This document shows positions 11,310 through 22,159 of a DNA stretch of 64,000 nucleotides, piece by piece. Both the position numbers and the translations under genes were made by a program. Position 1 is the stretch's first letter; each line of letters opens with the position of its first letter. Source of the stretch: Lucinisca nassula (Eukaryota > Mollusca > Bivalvia > Lucinida > Lucinidae); NCBI GenBank assembly GCA_963580285.1, contig OY757023.1:85399108-85463107 (forward strand). Direction: 5' to 3'. Below the pieces are notes generated by a model. It was given only the letters and a program-made list of their open reading frames with translations, searched no databases and was not told the origin of the DNA.

Positions 11310-11440
11310 ATGTCAGGAAATCTTTTCTGTGGTTGTATTCTCTCCCTTCTGCTGATTAAAGAAGGGAAGTTAACAGTTTCTGGTGAAAGAATGTACTTAC
11401 GTACATGAATAAGTCTGCCCAGGAAAAGTGTGGTCTAAAT
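11310..11440 (+). mobile_element. SINE-B internal fragment
   Basis: Matches the SINE-B body (aaatcttttctgtggttg, gaagggaagttaacagtttc, agtctgcccaggaaaagtg) but lacks both the tRNA-like head and the 3' tail. Confidence 0.65.
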
Positions 11441-11454
11441 TTTGATTTTGGGGA

Positions 11455-11710
11455 TCTAGGCTCAGTTGTTCAAAGCATTGTTAGCTTAACATGCTCGTTA
11501 GTGATGAAGTTGTCAACTGTTCTAGCCAGTACAATCTAGAATACTCTGGTATTTTTGCTGAAAAATGTGAATACACTTTTTTTTTTTGCTGAGAAAATGT
11601 GAGTAGCTTTTGCATTTGCAAAAGCTACTCAAATTTTTTCAGAAAAAAATATTAGTGTACATGTTATTTTTTGTGATCAAAGTTTTAACAATATGTTAAC
11701 TAAGAACATT
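11455..11710. mobile_element. Palindromic MITE (family G)
   Basis: Left end ggctcagttgttcaaagc, central hairpin aaaatgtgagtagcttttgc with its mirror, and internal reverse ends of the attgttagcttaac type. It lies directly before a second copy of the same family. Confidence 0.65.
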
Positions 11711-12275
11711 TGGGCCCAGTTGTTCAAAGTATTGTTCACTTAACAAGCTCGTTAGTGATCAAATTGTCAACTGTTCTAGTAAGTACAATATCCAGTACGG
11801 TGGTATTTTTGCTGAAAAAATGTGAGCAGCTTTTGCATTTGCAAAAGCTACTCACATTTTTCCAGCAAAAATATCTGTGTATTTGCCATATTAAATGATT
11901 AAAGTTATAATGATACATTAATTAAGGCGACCCCCTCCCATCGGGGCTTGAAGAAATAGATGGGCTGCATGATGCTTCCACGCAGAGCTGAAACCGACCT
12001 GCACACGAGTACAGGTAAACCGCTTAAGGGATCTAAGCATGCCCAGGCAAATCGGTGCGCATCTGACCGTCCATGCTTATAAACCATATTGGTTTCATTG
12101 GGCAGTAGGGCTTAAGATGTCATTTCATGTCAATGTCGAGTAAAAGTCCCACAAAATTGGAAGCAACGTCTCCAAAATGACTTTTCCAGTGTTGACCGGG
12201 ACGTTAAACCTCAAATCAAACAAACAAACAAACATTAATTAAGGACATTATTAGTTTTGAAGAACTGGCCCCTCA
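11711..12275. mobile_element. MITE family G copy split by SINE-A
   Basis: Left end gggcccagttgttcaaagt and the central hairpin lie at 11711-11915. The right end, agttttgaagaactggcccc, lies at about 12250-12275. The interruption is the SINE-A at 11928-12231. Confidence 0.7.
11928..12231 (+). mobile_element. SINE-A with 13-bp target duplication
   Basis: Full-length SINE-A ending in a CAAA run. It is flanked by ACATTAATTAAGG at 11915-11927 and 12232-12244, so it inserted into a standing family G MITE. Confidence 0.85.
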
Positions 12276-12343
12276 AGTTTTGAACAATTGGACTCTGAAA
12301 GCAAATAAGATGCTCCCTCTCTAGATGTTCATGTAGGTGGTAT

Positions 12344-12643
12344 TTTTTTGTTTGTATTGCAGTTTAATGGCCCAGTCAACACTGTTTTAGGTTATTTTAT
12401 TAGCCAGTCAGTTTACCTATCCACACTTTTCCTGGCAGGCTTATACGTAAGCTGTTAACCAGTACAATGCACATTCTTTCGCAAGAAACTGACAACTGCC
12501 CTTCTTGAATCAGTGGAAGGGAGAGAATGACTGTAGAAAAGATTTCACGATAAATCTCCATGAAAGTATGTTGCTGACCCCAGCAGGTATCGAACCTGCG
12601 TCCTCCTGATCACCAGTCAAACGCGTATCGGATTCAGCTACCA
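12344..12643 (-). mobile_element. SINE-B (tRNA-derived) with 14-bp target duplication
   Basis: The tRNA-like head lies at the right end: on the minus strand a B box GGTTCGATACC is followed by the body and the tail ..ttaacactg.. with AC-rich repeats. It is flanked by CATGTAGGTGGTAT at 12330-12343 and 12644-12657. Confidence 0.85.
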
Positions 12644-12894
12644 CATGTAGGTGGTATAACTGTGTCAAATCATTTTTATTTTCAAGGCTAATCTGTAATT
12701 GTAATCTTAGGTGGCATAACAAAAATGAACACATCTTTTTAGGTTGATTCTCTGTCAGTCAACCCAAAGTTACACAGCACAATAGTTTTTCATTGTGGAT
12801 GTTTATGTACCTATCACTGATTTGTATGAAATCTAGGAAATGGTTATTTATAGAAAATAGCCTTGCTGTTTTATCACTGTGAGGCCAGGGTTTT

Positions 12895-12968
12895 TGAACA
12901 CAGTGTAGACCCAGATCTGATACCTTGGAAGGCAGCATCTGATCAGGATCTGCACTGTTTGTGAGCCT
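12895..12968. repeat. Hairpin (family E), diverged
   Basis: acagtgtagacccagatctg pairs with cagcatctgatcaggatctg..actgtttg. Several mismatches, so an older copy. Confidence 0.5.
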
Positions 12969-13042
12969 ACACTCGTAGACAGACAACCCATCAGTGCTGT
13001 CAGAGCTTTGGTTAGAATAAGTTTTGTCTTCAAATTCATCAA

Positions 13043-14980
13043 CAGTAAAATTCCTATATTAAGACCACCTTTGGGACTGTTCAAAAGTGGTCTTAAAGAC
13101 CACTTTTGAACAGTCCAAAAGGTGGTCTCTGACCAGAGGACACTGAATGCAGAGAACATGAAGAACGAATAACTGAAACTTTCTAAATAAGCTTTTTAGC
13201 TCAACTGAGCACGAAGTGCTCATGGTGAGCTATTGTGATCGGTCAATGTCCGTCGTGCGTCGTGTGTTGTGCAGCGCCAACAATTTGCTTTAAATGCTAA
13301 CTCCTCCTAAACCCTTGCTTAGGTGACCCTCTACTAAAACAGCTAAAATGGTATTGCTCTGATGAGCAAAATGGCCGTCATAGCTAAAAACAGAAAAACA
13401 TCGTAAATTTGCTTCAAACACAAACTCCTCCTCAACCCTTGGGCCAATTTGATTCAAACTGCACAGGAATGTTGCCCAAATGACTCCCTACCAAAATAGC
13501 TAAAATCGTTGTGCTCTGACAAACAAGATGGCCACCAGAGGTAAAAATAGAAACAATCTTTAAGCGACAATTCCTCCTGTACCCTTGGGCCAATTTTATT
13601 CAAACTTCATAGGAATGTTGCTTAGGTGACCATCTACCAAAATAGCTGAAAAGATTTTGCTCTGACAAGCAAAATGGCCGCCATAGCTAAAAATAGAAAA
13701 ACATCGTAAATTTGCTTCATACACGAACTCCTCCTTTACCCTTGGGCCAATTCGATTCAAACTTCACAGGAATGTTATGTAGGTAATTCCCTAAAGAAAT
13801 AGCTAAAATCATTCCGCTCTGACTAACAAGATGGCCACCAGAGGTAAAAATAGAAAAAATCTTCAAACGACTACTCCTCCTTTACCCTTGGGCCAATTTC
13901 ATTCAAACTTCATAGGAGTGTTGCTTAGATGACCCACTACCAAAATGGCTAAAACGTTTTCACTCTGACTAGCAAAATGGCTGCCATAGCTAAAAACAGA
14001 AAAACTTTGTAAATTTACGTCAAAAAGCAAACTCCTCCTCAACCTTTGGGCCAATTTGATTCAAACTTCACAGGAATGTTAGTTAGGTGACTCCCTACCA
14101 AAATAGCTAAAATCGTTCAATGCGGCGAACAAGATGGCCACCAGAGTTAAAAATAGAAAAAAACTTCAAACGACAACTCCTCCTTACCCTTTGGGTCAAT
14201 ATGATTCAAACTTCACAGGACTATTATGTGGTTGACTTCCTACCAAAATAGCTAAAATTGTTCCGCTCTGACTAACAAGATGGCCGCCAGAGCTAAAAAT
14301 AGAAAAATTATTCAAACGACAATTCCTCCTTACCCCTTGGGCCAATTTGATTCAAACTTCACAGGAATATTATGTCGTTGACCCTCTACCATATAAGCTA
14401 AAATGATCCCGCTTCGATGAACAAAATGGCCACCAGAGCTAAAAATAGAAAAACATTGTAAATTTGCTTCAAACTTCACAGGAATGTTGCCCAAATGACT
14501 CCCTACCAAAATAGTTAAAATCATTCCACTCTGATAAACAAGATGGCCACCAGGGCTAAAAATAGAATAAGTCTTCAAACGACAACTCCTCCTGTATCCT
14601 TGGGCCAATTACATTCAAACTTCATAGGAATGTTGCTTAGATTACTCTCTACCAAAATAGCTAAAATGGTCTCGCTCCGATGAACAATATGGCCGCCAGA
14701 GCTAAAAATAGAAAAACATTGTAAATTTGCTTCAAATGCGAACTCTTCCTAAACCCTTGGGTCAATTTGATTCAAACTTCAAAGGAATGTTGCCTAGGTG
14801 ACACCCTACCAAAATAGCTAAGATCGTTCCACTCTGATCAACAAGATGGCCACCAGAGCTAAAAATAGAATGTACTAGAGACAGTGACATTCAGGTGAGC
14901 GAATCAGGGCCCTCTGGGCCCTCTTGTTAAATCAGAATTACTCTCAATTGTTAGTGGTCTTAATAGCGGAATTTTACTGT
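13043..14980. mobile_element. pogo-like MITE (family Q) split by element H3
   Basis: The left end (13043 on) reads cagtaaaattcctatattaa with a hairpin of aagaccacttttgaacagtc. The right end at about 14945-14978 reads ggtcttaatagcggaatttt and ACTG. Together these are the inverted ends seen in intact form at 19572-19770. The 1.74-kb H3 element lies between. Confidence 0.6.
13189..14928 (+). mobile_element. Helitron-like element with higher-order tandem core (H3)
   Basis: Starts TTTTTAGCTCAACTGAGC and ends gcgaatcagggccctctggg plus CCCTCTTG. The core holds about eleven units of roughly 150 bp with ggccaatttgattcaaactt and caagatggccaccag. Two unit types mostly alternate: one with 'gccatagc..cgtaaatttgctt', one with 'ccagag..cttcaaacgac'. 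The repeat is therefore a dimer of about 300 bp. One unit near 14460 has lost about 35 bp between cttcaaac repeats. Non-coding. Confidence 0.7.
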
Positions 14981-15126
14981 GTGTTAGTTAAGTGCTATGG
15001 TAAAGTGCTAGAACCAAACTTTATTCTAGTTCTTGAGAAATTTTTTATGGAACGGTCTCCGTTGTGGAGAAGTGTCTGTTCATAGCTACTGTGCTCTTAC
15101 ATGAATACCTATGTGCATAGCTGTTT

Positions 15127-15425
15127 TACCGCCCCCGCCCATAGGGGCTCGAAGAAATATATGGGCTGCACAATGCTTCCACGCAGAGCTGAATCCGGCC
15201 CACACACTAACCGCTTAGAGGATCTATGACCTGTCCAGGAACCGCGGTGCGAGGCGGACCATCCATGTTATTAAACCCTATCGGTTTCATTGGGGGACAG
15301 GCCTTGAGATGTCATTTCATCTCAATGTCGGGTAAAAGTCCCACAAAATTGTAAGCAACGTCTTCAAAATGACCTTTACAGTGTTGACGGGGACGTTAAA
15401 CCTCAAATCAAACAAACAAAAAAAA
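15127..15425 (+). mobile_element. SINE-A with 12-bp target duplication
   Basis: Full-length SINE-A with head gcccataggggctcgaagaa and tail gacggggacgttaaacctca plus CAAA/A run. Flanked by GCATAGCTGTTT at 15115-15126 and 15426-15437. It sits at the left edge of repeat M. Confidence 0.85.
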
Positions 15426-15431
15426 GCATAG

Positions 15432-15930
15432 CTGTTTGAAGCCATTGTCAAATGGACAAAAAGCTGTGCTCAAACAGTAAAAACCATGTTCAAATCATGA
15501 AATTGCGTGCTGTTTGAACACGGAGTTTGAGCTTTTGATATCACAAGAGAGGCCTTGCTTTGTTACCTTACGTTGTTCCACGTTACATTATCGCCCTGAA
15601 CGTAGTGTTTTAGGGTTCTATGATGACATCAGATGGTTACTGCATAACAATGTCATTGTAAACAACATTCTGAACTGGACGCCATGTTGATTCGCCGGTC
15701 GCATTTGAAGAGTTTATATGGATTTTATATGGAGCTTTTGGGCGTTTTCGTCAAAATTTGCTGTCGGAATAGTAAGTTATGCAAGAACAACGATCATCCA
15801 AGGTTATTTCATTGCATTAACATTTGCCGGATCCCTCGGAAGATATTTGAACATTCGGCCTAGCGGCCTCATGTTCAAACAGCTTCCTCGGGACCCGGCA
15901 AATGTTAATGCATGAATAACCATGGTTGAT
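15432..15930 (+). repeat. Dispersed repeat M, copy 1
   Basis: About 500 bp shared with 34391-34830 (for example ttgagcttttgatatcacaa, ttgctgtcggaatagtaag). The 3' end is a 100-bp palindrome at 15813-15912 (tgcattaacatttgccgg with its inverse). No ORF beyond 65 codons and no recognised ends, so its class is unknown. Confidence 0.6.
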
Positions 15931-15996
15931 CCCTATAGTATAAGCTGACAGTATGGATAACCTATATTTATCATGGGTATTCAGACAAGATAGGCT

Positions 15997-16068
15997 ATAG
16001 CAAACAGTGTAGACCCAGATGAGATGCCACAGAATGTGGTGTCTCATCAGGGTCTATGCTGTTCCAGC
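15997..16068. repeat. Hairpin (family E)
   Basis: agtgtagacccagatgagat with its inverse around gccacagaatgtggtg. Belongs to the GATGAGAC-stem subtype also seen at 33408. Confidence 0.6.
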
Positions 16069-16125
16069 TAGCTTTAGACACAGCACATGGCAGTAAATTG
16101 GACTTGTTAAATTTTTTTTACAAGT

Positions 16126-16341
16126 ACACCACCTCATTATAACAAGGTTTGTTATAATACCGTTTGGGATATAACATGGTTTCAAGACAGATCCCCGAAA
16201 TATATAGATTATATAGAAAAATGACCATAAATGGTCATTTTTCTATATAATCTATACATTTATGTTTGGATATAACACGGTTGTTTAACTAACACGGTTT
16301 CTGCTTCGGACCCCATTTATAGTTTTATAAAGAGGTGGTGT
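16126..16341. mobile_element. Palindromic MITE with TA duplication
   Basis: Inverted ends TAcaccacctcattataac and ataaagaggtggtgTA carry TA borders as in Tc1/mariner-type elements. The centre is a nearly perfect 55-bp AT-rich palindrome (agattatatagaaaaatgac..). A related decayed fragment lies at about 6735-6850. Confidence 0.7.
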
Positions 16342-16483
16342 ATGGTAAGAAGTTGAGTCGTCCAGATACTTAGGGTAAATACGCTAAAACCCTGGTCCTT
16401 ATACAGTCTTACCAGAATGTTCACTGACTGGTTCCTGTACAGTCCTTTCATTATTAGTTTTCACAGACAGGTTCCTATAATAA

Positions 16484-16695
16484 TATATGAGCCAGCACAG
16501 GACAAAACCTACAATAAGACGTGTGCCCAATGAAGACTCAGATCAGCCTGCCCATCCGTGCAGTCTGATCAGAGTCTTCGTTGTGCACTCTAAGGATAGC
16601 AAAGGGCCCAATACTCCTTCATGCAGCAAAAGAAGTCACTGGTTAGATGGGCGCACATGTCTTATTGTATGTTTTGTCATGCACTGGCTCATATA
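16484..16695. mobile_element. Palindromic MITE (family S), copy 1
   Basis: Inverted ends of about 40 bp (tatatgagccagcacaggac / tgcactggctcatata) surround a second hairpin gaagactcagatcagcctgc with its inverse. The inner core recurs at 61829-62041 beneath different outer ends. Confidence 0.75.
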
Positions 16696-16956
16696 GTCTC
16701 ACCTGATTTTTCACTGACTTGTCCATATATCCACTGTATTATACATCTGGACAAAAGTTAAGTATCACATATCTGCTTTCTTTGTGCATCTGAGGCCAGT
16801 TATTTAAAGCAGCATTAGCTTTCAGAAAGCAATATTGATTGAAATGTTAATTCCTTCGAGATGTACAGTAAAATCTGTTGTGAGCGGCCACTTCTATTAA
16901 GCAAGCAACCTGTGTTAAACAAGCCTACCGGCATGATCCTAAGTATGATCCTAACC

Positions 16957-18428
16957 ACAAGGCCCGGGTCTTTGATATTTGGTGTGAAGCTTCATATAGT
17001 GGACCTCTATCAAGAGTATTTAAATTAAAGCCCTAGGGCCAAAAATGCCCCTGCCCTGGGCCCTTTGCTTTAACATAGGCTTATGTAGGGAATATCTTTA
17101 AAAATCTTCTTTCTGAAACCTTGGCAAGGCCCAGGTCTTTGATATTTGGTGTGTAGCTTCATCTAGTGGACTTCAGCCAAGATTGTTCAAATTATAGCTC
17201 TTGGGCCAAAACTGCCCATACCCCAGGGTCCTTTGGTTTTACATTGACCTATATAGAGAAAATCTTTAAAAATCATCTTCTCTGAAGCCGCAAGTCCCAG
17301 GTATTTGATATTTGGGGTGAAGCTTCATCTAGTGGACCTCTATCAAGATTGTTCAGATTGTAGCTATAGGGCAAAAAATGCCCCCACCCTGGAGCCCCTT
17401 TGGTTTAACATAGACTTATATAGGGAAAATTTTAAAAATCTCATTCTCTGTAACTGGCAGTCCCAGGTCTTTGATATTTGGTGTGAAGCTTCATCTAAAG
17501 GACCTGTATCAAGATTGTTCAAATTATTCAAAAAATGCCCCCGCCATTGGGCCCTTTGGTTTTACGTAGACTTATATAGGGAAAATCTTTAAAAATGTTC
17601 TTGTCTGAAACCAGAAGGCTCTGGTATGAAGCTTTGTCTAGTGGACATCTCTATCAAGCTTGTTAAAATTATAGCCCTGGGGCCAAAAAAGCCCCTTTCA
17701 CCAGGGCCCACTGGTTTTACATTGACTTTTTAGGGAAAATCTTTACGTATCTTCTTGTCTGAAACCAGAGGGCTCAGCTCTTTGATATTTGGTATGATGC
17801 TTTGTCTAGTGGACCTCTGCCAAGATTGGTCAAGCTGTAGCCCTGGGGCCAAAAATGGCTCAGCCCCGGGGCCCACTGGTTTTACATAGACTTACATTGG
17901 GAAAAACCTTTGAAAAAATTTCTTGTTTGAAACCAGAATGCTCAGGTCTTTGATATTTGGTATGAAGCTTTGTCTAGGCGACCTCTACCAAGTTGTTCAA
18001 ATTATAGCCCTGGGTCCAAAAATGGGCCCACCCTGGTGCCCACTGGTTTTCCATAGACTTACATTGGGAAAACCTTTGAAAATCTTCTTGTCTGAAACCA
18101 GAAGGCCTAGGTCTTTGAAATTTGGTATGGAGCTTTGTCTTGTGGATTTCTACCAAGATTCTTCAAATTATAGCCCTGGGGCCAAAAATGGCCCGACCCC
18201 AGGACCTGCAGGTATTATATATACTTATAGAAGGAAAACCTTTAAAAATATTTTTGTCTGAAACCAGAAGGCTCCGGGTCTTTGATATTTGGTATGAAGC
18301 TTCACCTTTTAGACCACTACCAAGGTTATTCATATTATAGCCCTGGGACCAATAATGACGCTCCTCGGGGCCCACTTGTTACCCTATGGATCAGGTGAGC
18401 AATCCAGGGCCATCATGGCCTTCTTATT
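16957..18428 (+). mobile_element. Helitron-like element, 5' truncated (H4)
   Basis: About nine tandem units of the H1/H2 type (caaggcccgggtctttgat, tatttggtatgaagcttc). It ends with ggatcaggtgagcaatccag and the GGGCCATCATGGCC hairpin. The TTTTAGCTCACC start is absent. Confidence 0.65.
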
Positions 18429-18469
18429 CTATTTTGATGGAAAATTCTGTTAGCATGATGGAAAATTCT

Positions 18470-18645
18470 GTTAGCAAACAGAGCAGGCCCTGATCAGATC
18501 TAGTGGACCTCTGCCAAGATTGATCAAGCTGTAGCCCTGGGGCCAAAAATGGCTCAGCCCCGGGGCCCACTGGTTTTACCGTTCTGCAGGGTCTGATCTG
18601 AGCCTTCATTGTTTGCCAAGGTACCCCTTTAGGGGTGTTCCGCAT
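18470..18645. repeat. Family D/E hairpin with 81-bp foreign loop
   Basis: The outer arms are gcaaacagagcaggccctga and ctgatctgagccttcattg..tttgcc, from the common palindromic core. The loop (18499-18579) is not MITE sequence. It matches 17805-17885 of the neighbouring H4 array at 80 of 81 positions by eye. Confidence 0.7.
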
Positions 18646-18908
18646 GCAAAAGGTGAATTTCAATATTATTAGCTTTTGTCATTCAATTGTGCTCTTTGTA
18701 GAATATAAACAGTAGTTGATGTATATTGTACATTGTAATTTGTCTTATATAGAGGTACTTGTTACTAATAAATAAAATTGTAGAGTATTTTGTTACAAAA
18801 AGGAGAAAAAAAAACTGTTTTCTGCATGTTAAATGTAGAATAATTGTTTGTTGAATAAAACAGATCTGTGTTAAGGAAGAACTTCACTTTATTTATTCTT
18901 CCTCCTAT

Positions 18909-19215
18909 CAAATTCGCCCTCGCCCATCAGGGCTTGAAGAAATAGATGGGCTGCATGATGCTTCCGTGCAGAGCTGACACCGACTGCACAAGAGTACTGG
19001 CAAACCGCTTAGAGGATCTAAGCCTGCCCAGGCAAAGCGGTGCCAGTCGGACCTTCCATGCTTATAAACCCTATTGGCTTCATGTGGCAACAGGGCTTGA
19101 GTGGTCATTTCATCTCAGTGTCGGGTTAAAGTATTACAAAATTGGAAGCAACGTCTACAAAATGACCTATACAGTGTTTACGGGGACATTAAACTTCAAA
19201 TCAAACAAAAACAAA
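18909..19215 (+). mobile_element. SINE-A, full length
   Basis: Head ctcgcccatcagggcttgaa, then the standard landmarks, then tail acattaaacttcaaatcaaa with CAAAAA repeats. No convincing target duplication by eye. Confidence 0.75.
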
Positions 19216-19571
19216 ATGTAAAAAGAAATAATCTTTAACATTGGTCTTCTGTGGAGGCAAAATATTCCATACCTGGGGCATTAAATTTCATATGCATTAA
19301 TTTATTATTTTTGGTTGATGCCACGTAAACCCCTGAGGGTTATTTTGGCCCTAGGTCACTTGGATTGCAGGTCCATTGATATTTCAAGGGACAACTTCGC
19401 TAAAATAGCTGGACCAATTTCAATTTATTTTCAACCTCCTGGCAAATGGGTCCATTTGGTGCAGGTCACATGACCAAGATGGCCACCATGTCTAAATACC
19501 ATGGTATAAACTTTAAAAAAATCATCTCCAGAAGGTTTGGGCCAATTTTCATAAACGGTCTAGTGTCTGAG

Positions 19572-19770
19572 TACAGTGAAATTCCGCTAATAAGACCACC
19601 TAAAATTAAGACAAATTATACTTTTAAAAGCATATTTAGAAAGTTTCAGGTATATTTTCTTTGTGTTTCCTACGTCAAGGGTGCTCTAGTGGACGACCAC
19701 CTTTGGTACTTTTCAAGACCACTTTTGAACAGACTAAAAGATGGTCTTAATATAGGAATTTTTATGTATT
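19572..19770. mobile_element. pogo-like MITE (family Q)
   Basis: Left end TAcagtgaaattccgctaat and right end gatggtcttaatataggaat are inverted repeats. The inner part gaccacctttggtac / caagaccacttttgaac pairs. TA borders and the CAGTGAAA start suggest a pogo/Tc1-type origin. Confidence 0.65.
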
Positions 19771-20017
19771 AGCAAGCTTGCTCAAATGATGACATTAGTC
19801 GACCTTGTCCTATCTTATGGCCAAGGAATATTTGGTCACTTGGGCTTTTCAATCTGAAAAAGTAAAACAATGCATTGTTTCAAAAACTGTTGTGCTTATG
19901 AAATGAGAGACTGTACTGTATGAAAGTACATGTATGTGAATGCTAAGTGCCACAGCCATCCAGATGCTGTGACTTTGGCCCCAGTGCCAATCAAATTTTC
20001 AAAGTACAAGTTCTCTC

Positions 20018-20395
20018 ATCACGAAAAACGCCTATATAATTTTGACCCCCTAGTAAAACTGGGTTTCTTGAAGAACATGATGCTTCCATGCAGAGCTGAA
20101 ACCGGCCACACATGAGTACTGGTAAACCGCTTAGGGTTCTAAGCCTGCCCAGGCAAAATGATGCGGATCCCTACATATTAACCCTTTTGGTTTGTTTGGG
20201 CGGTAGGGATTGAGATGTCATTTCATCTCAGTGTCGGGTATAAGTCCCACAAAATTGGAAGCAACGTCTCCAAAATGACCTAAATGGTGTTGACGGGGAC
20301 GTAAAACCCTCATTGAAACAAACAAACAAAACTGGGGTTTGTAGGGGGTAAAGCTTGTTTTTCTTATTTCTGCTATAAAATAGAGGCAGTTTCCA
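20018..20395. mobile_element. MITE family C fragment split by SINE-A
   Basis: The left part reads catcacgaaaaacgcctata and aaaactggg. The right part resumes at 20331 with aactggggtttgtagggg and cttatttctgct. The interruption is a 5'-truncated SINE-A, flanked by the near-duplicate AAACTGGG(G)TTT. Confidence 0.6.
20068..20330 (+). mobile_element. SINE-A, 5' truncated
   Basis: Begins at catgatgcttccatgcagag, about 40 bp into the SINE-A consensus, and runs to the CAAA tail. Some substitutions (ttgtttgggcggtaggg) suggest an older copy. Confidence 0.7.
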
Positions 20396-20429
20396 AAAAT
20401 ACATGTTTTTCCCCCACTTTTTCACATAT

Positions 20430-21763
20430 AAATGTCTATGCGACTATATTTGACCTTGGCATAAAATAGATCAAGGCCATCAAGGGGTCATAAATTGAGG
20501 AAACTATAATAGGCAAAAGTCCCCAATGCTGCATACTATGTTTCATACAAACCGGCCCATTGGCTGCGGAGAAGTTTTCTTAAGTGTTTTACCCTATATG
20601 GGCCTCATGGCCATATTGGTCATGTGATCAAACTCATATCAATAAGTTTTCATTTTCTTGTTTCTGAAGCTTTTAGATAAAATTTGGTCACAGATGGCCC
20701 AGAGGCTCAAGTGGAAAATAAGTTTTAATCTTCATATCGAAAATCCTTAGGCCAAGGTCAAGAAATGACATTGTCCTTGAATACTCATGTAGTTTCATTT
20801 AGCTAACTGCATTAACCAATTTTCAGATTTAATTAGAGACTTCAATATTTTCCGAAATACACATTTGTTTTTCTTTTTCCCATACAAAAGTCTATGAGAC
20901 CAAATTTGACATTGGCATCAAATAGGTCAAGGTCATCCGAAGGTCGTCATTTTAACAGACTATGATGAGCCCGGGTCCCCTATGCTACATACTAAGTTTC
21001 ATGACAATCGGCCCTCTGTTTCGGGAGAGGATATTTGGAGGATTTTACCTTATTTTACCTTATATGGGCATGGTGGACATCTTGGTAATATGACCAAACT
21101 CACTTTAATTAATTCTCATTTCCTTGTTCCAATAAGCTTTTATATGAAATTGGTTCAAAATGGCTTAGTGCATTCTGAGGAAAATAAGTTTTAATTCTCA
21201 TATCTGAATTACCTTGGGCCAAGGCCATATAATGACCTTGACCTTGATTACTGATCAAGTCCCATTCACTCATTTCTGCATCTACCATGTTTTAGATCAC
21301 ATGCTGCAATAGTTTCCGATTTGACTTTTGACAAAAGTCTATGTGACTAGATTTAACCTTGGCGTAAATAGGCCAATGTCATCCGAGGGTCATCGTTTGA
21401 ACAATCTATGATGGGCCCGAGTCCCCAATGCTACACACCAAGTTTCATGGCAATCGACCCACTGGTTCTGGAGGAGATTGTTTTGAAGGGCTTTTACCTC
21501 ATATGGGCATGGCGGCCACTTGGTCATGTGACCTGAACCCCGGGAACAAAGTTTCGCTTCCCCTTCTCATGGATGCTCTACATGATATTTGACTTCAATC
21601 GGCCCAGTGGTTTAGGAGGAGAAGATGTTTGAAAATGTTGAGAGACAGACGACAGACAAACAGACGACAGACAATGGAGCCTTGCCATACTATAATGTGT
21701 AAGCTCTCCTATGAGTCTTCGGCAGCATTCAAGAGATCGATCGGGACCTCATGGTTCTCTTGT
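20430..21763 (+). mobile_element. Helitron-like tandem element, partial (H5)
   Basis: Several long units share agtttcatgacaatcggccc, aaggtcatccgaagg and tgaccttg phrases. A CAGACGA-rich stretch (21640-21675) follows, then a terminal hairpin gggacctcatggttctcttg. This matches the 3' architecture of H1-H4, but the 5' start is not visible. Confidence 0.55.
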
Positions 21764-21773
21764 CTTGTTTCAG

Positions 21774-21886
21774 TTCTGCGTGAGAGTTTGACATTTGTTT
21801 CTGGTTTTATAGCTAAGTCTACGAGTATGTTACCTGCTGTTAAAAGAGTGTTACAATATACACAGAACTTCATCCATCACGTTTAG
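21774..21886 (+). CDS. Possible terminal coding exon of unknown gene
   Basis: A strong 3' splice-site-like run (pyrimidine-rich tract ending in CAG at 21771-21773) precedes an open frame of 37 codons ending in TAG at 21884-21886. A polyadenylation-type AATAAA follows at 21986-21991. The peptide (starting VLRESLTFVSG) has balanced composition but I do not recognise it. The pyrimidine tract belongs in part to the 3' end of element H5, so this could be an exonised transposon edge. No upstream exon was identified, so the gene assignment is weak. Confidence 0.2.
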
Positions 21887-22159
21887 AAACATAACCGAAC
21901 CTGTATAACCAAACCTCAGTTTCTGGATTATTTCAAACAAATTCGATCTGCTTTCATCATCATATATTATCAAATTTGACCATTGAATAAACAGATATTA
22001 AATCTGTATGCTTCAATTAGCTATGGACATTCTTTCTTTCTTTCTTTCTTAAAAAGCTTATCGTACTATAGAGAATACAACATTCTAACACAGCGCGCCT
22101 ATATAGGCAATGCAAAATAACTGTGTTTTATTCTGCAACAAATCACAGCTCGGAAGAGC

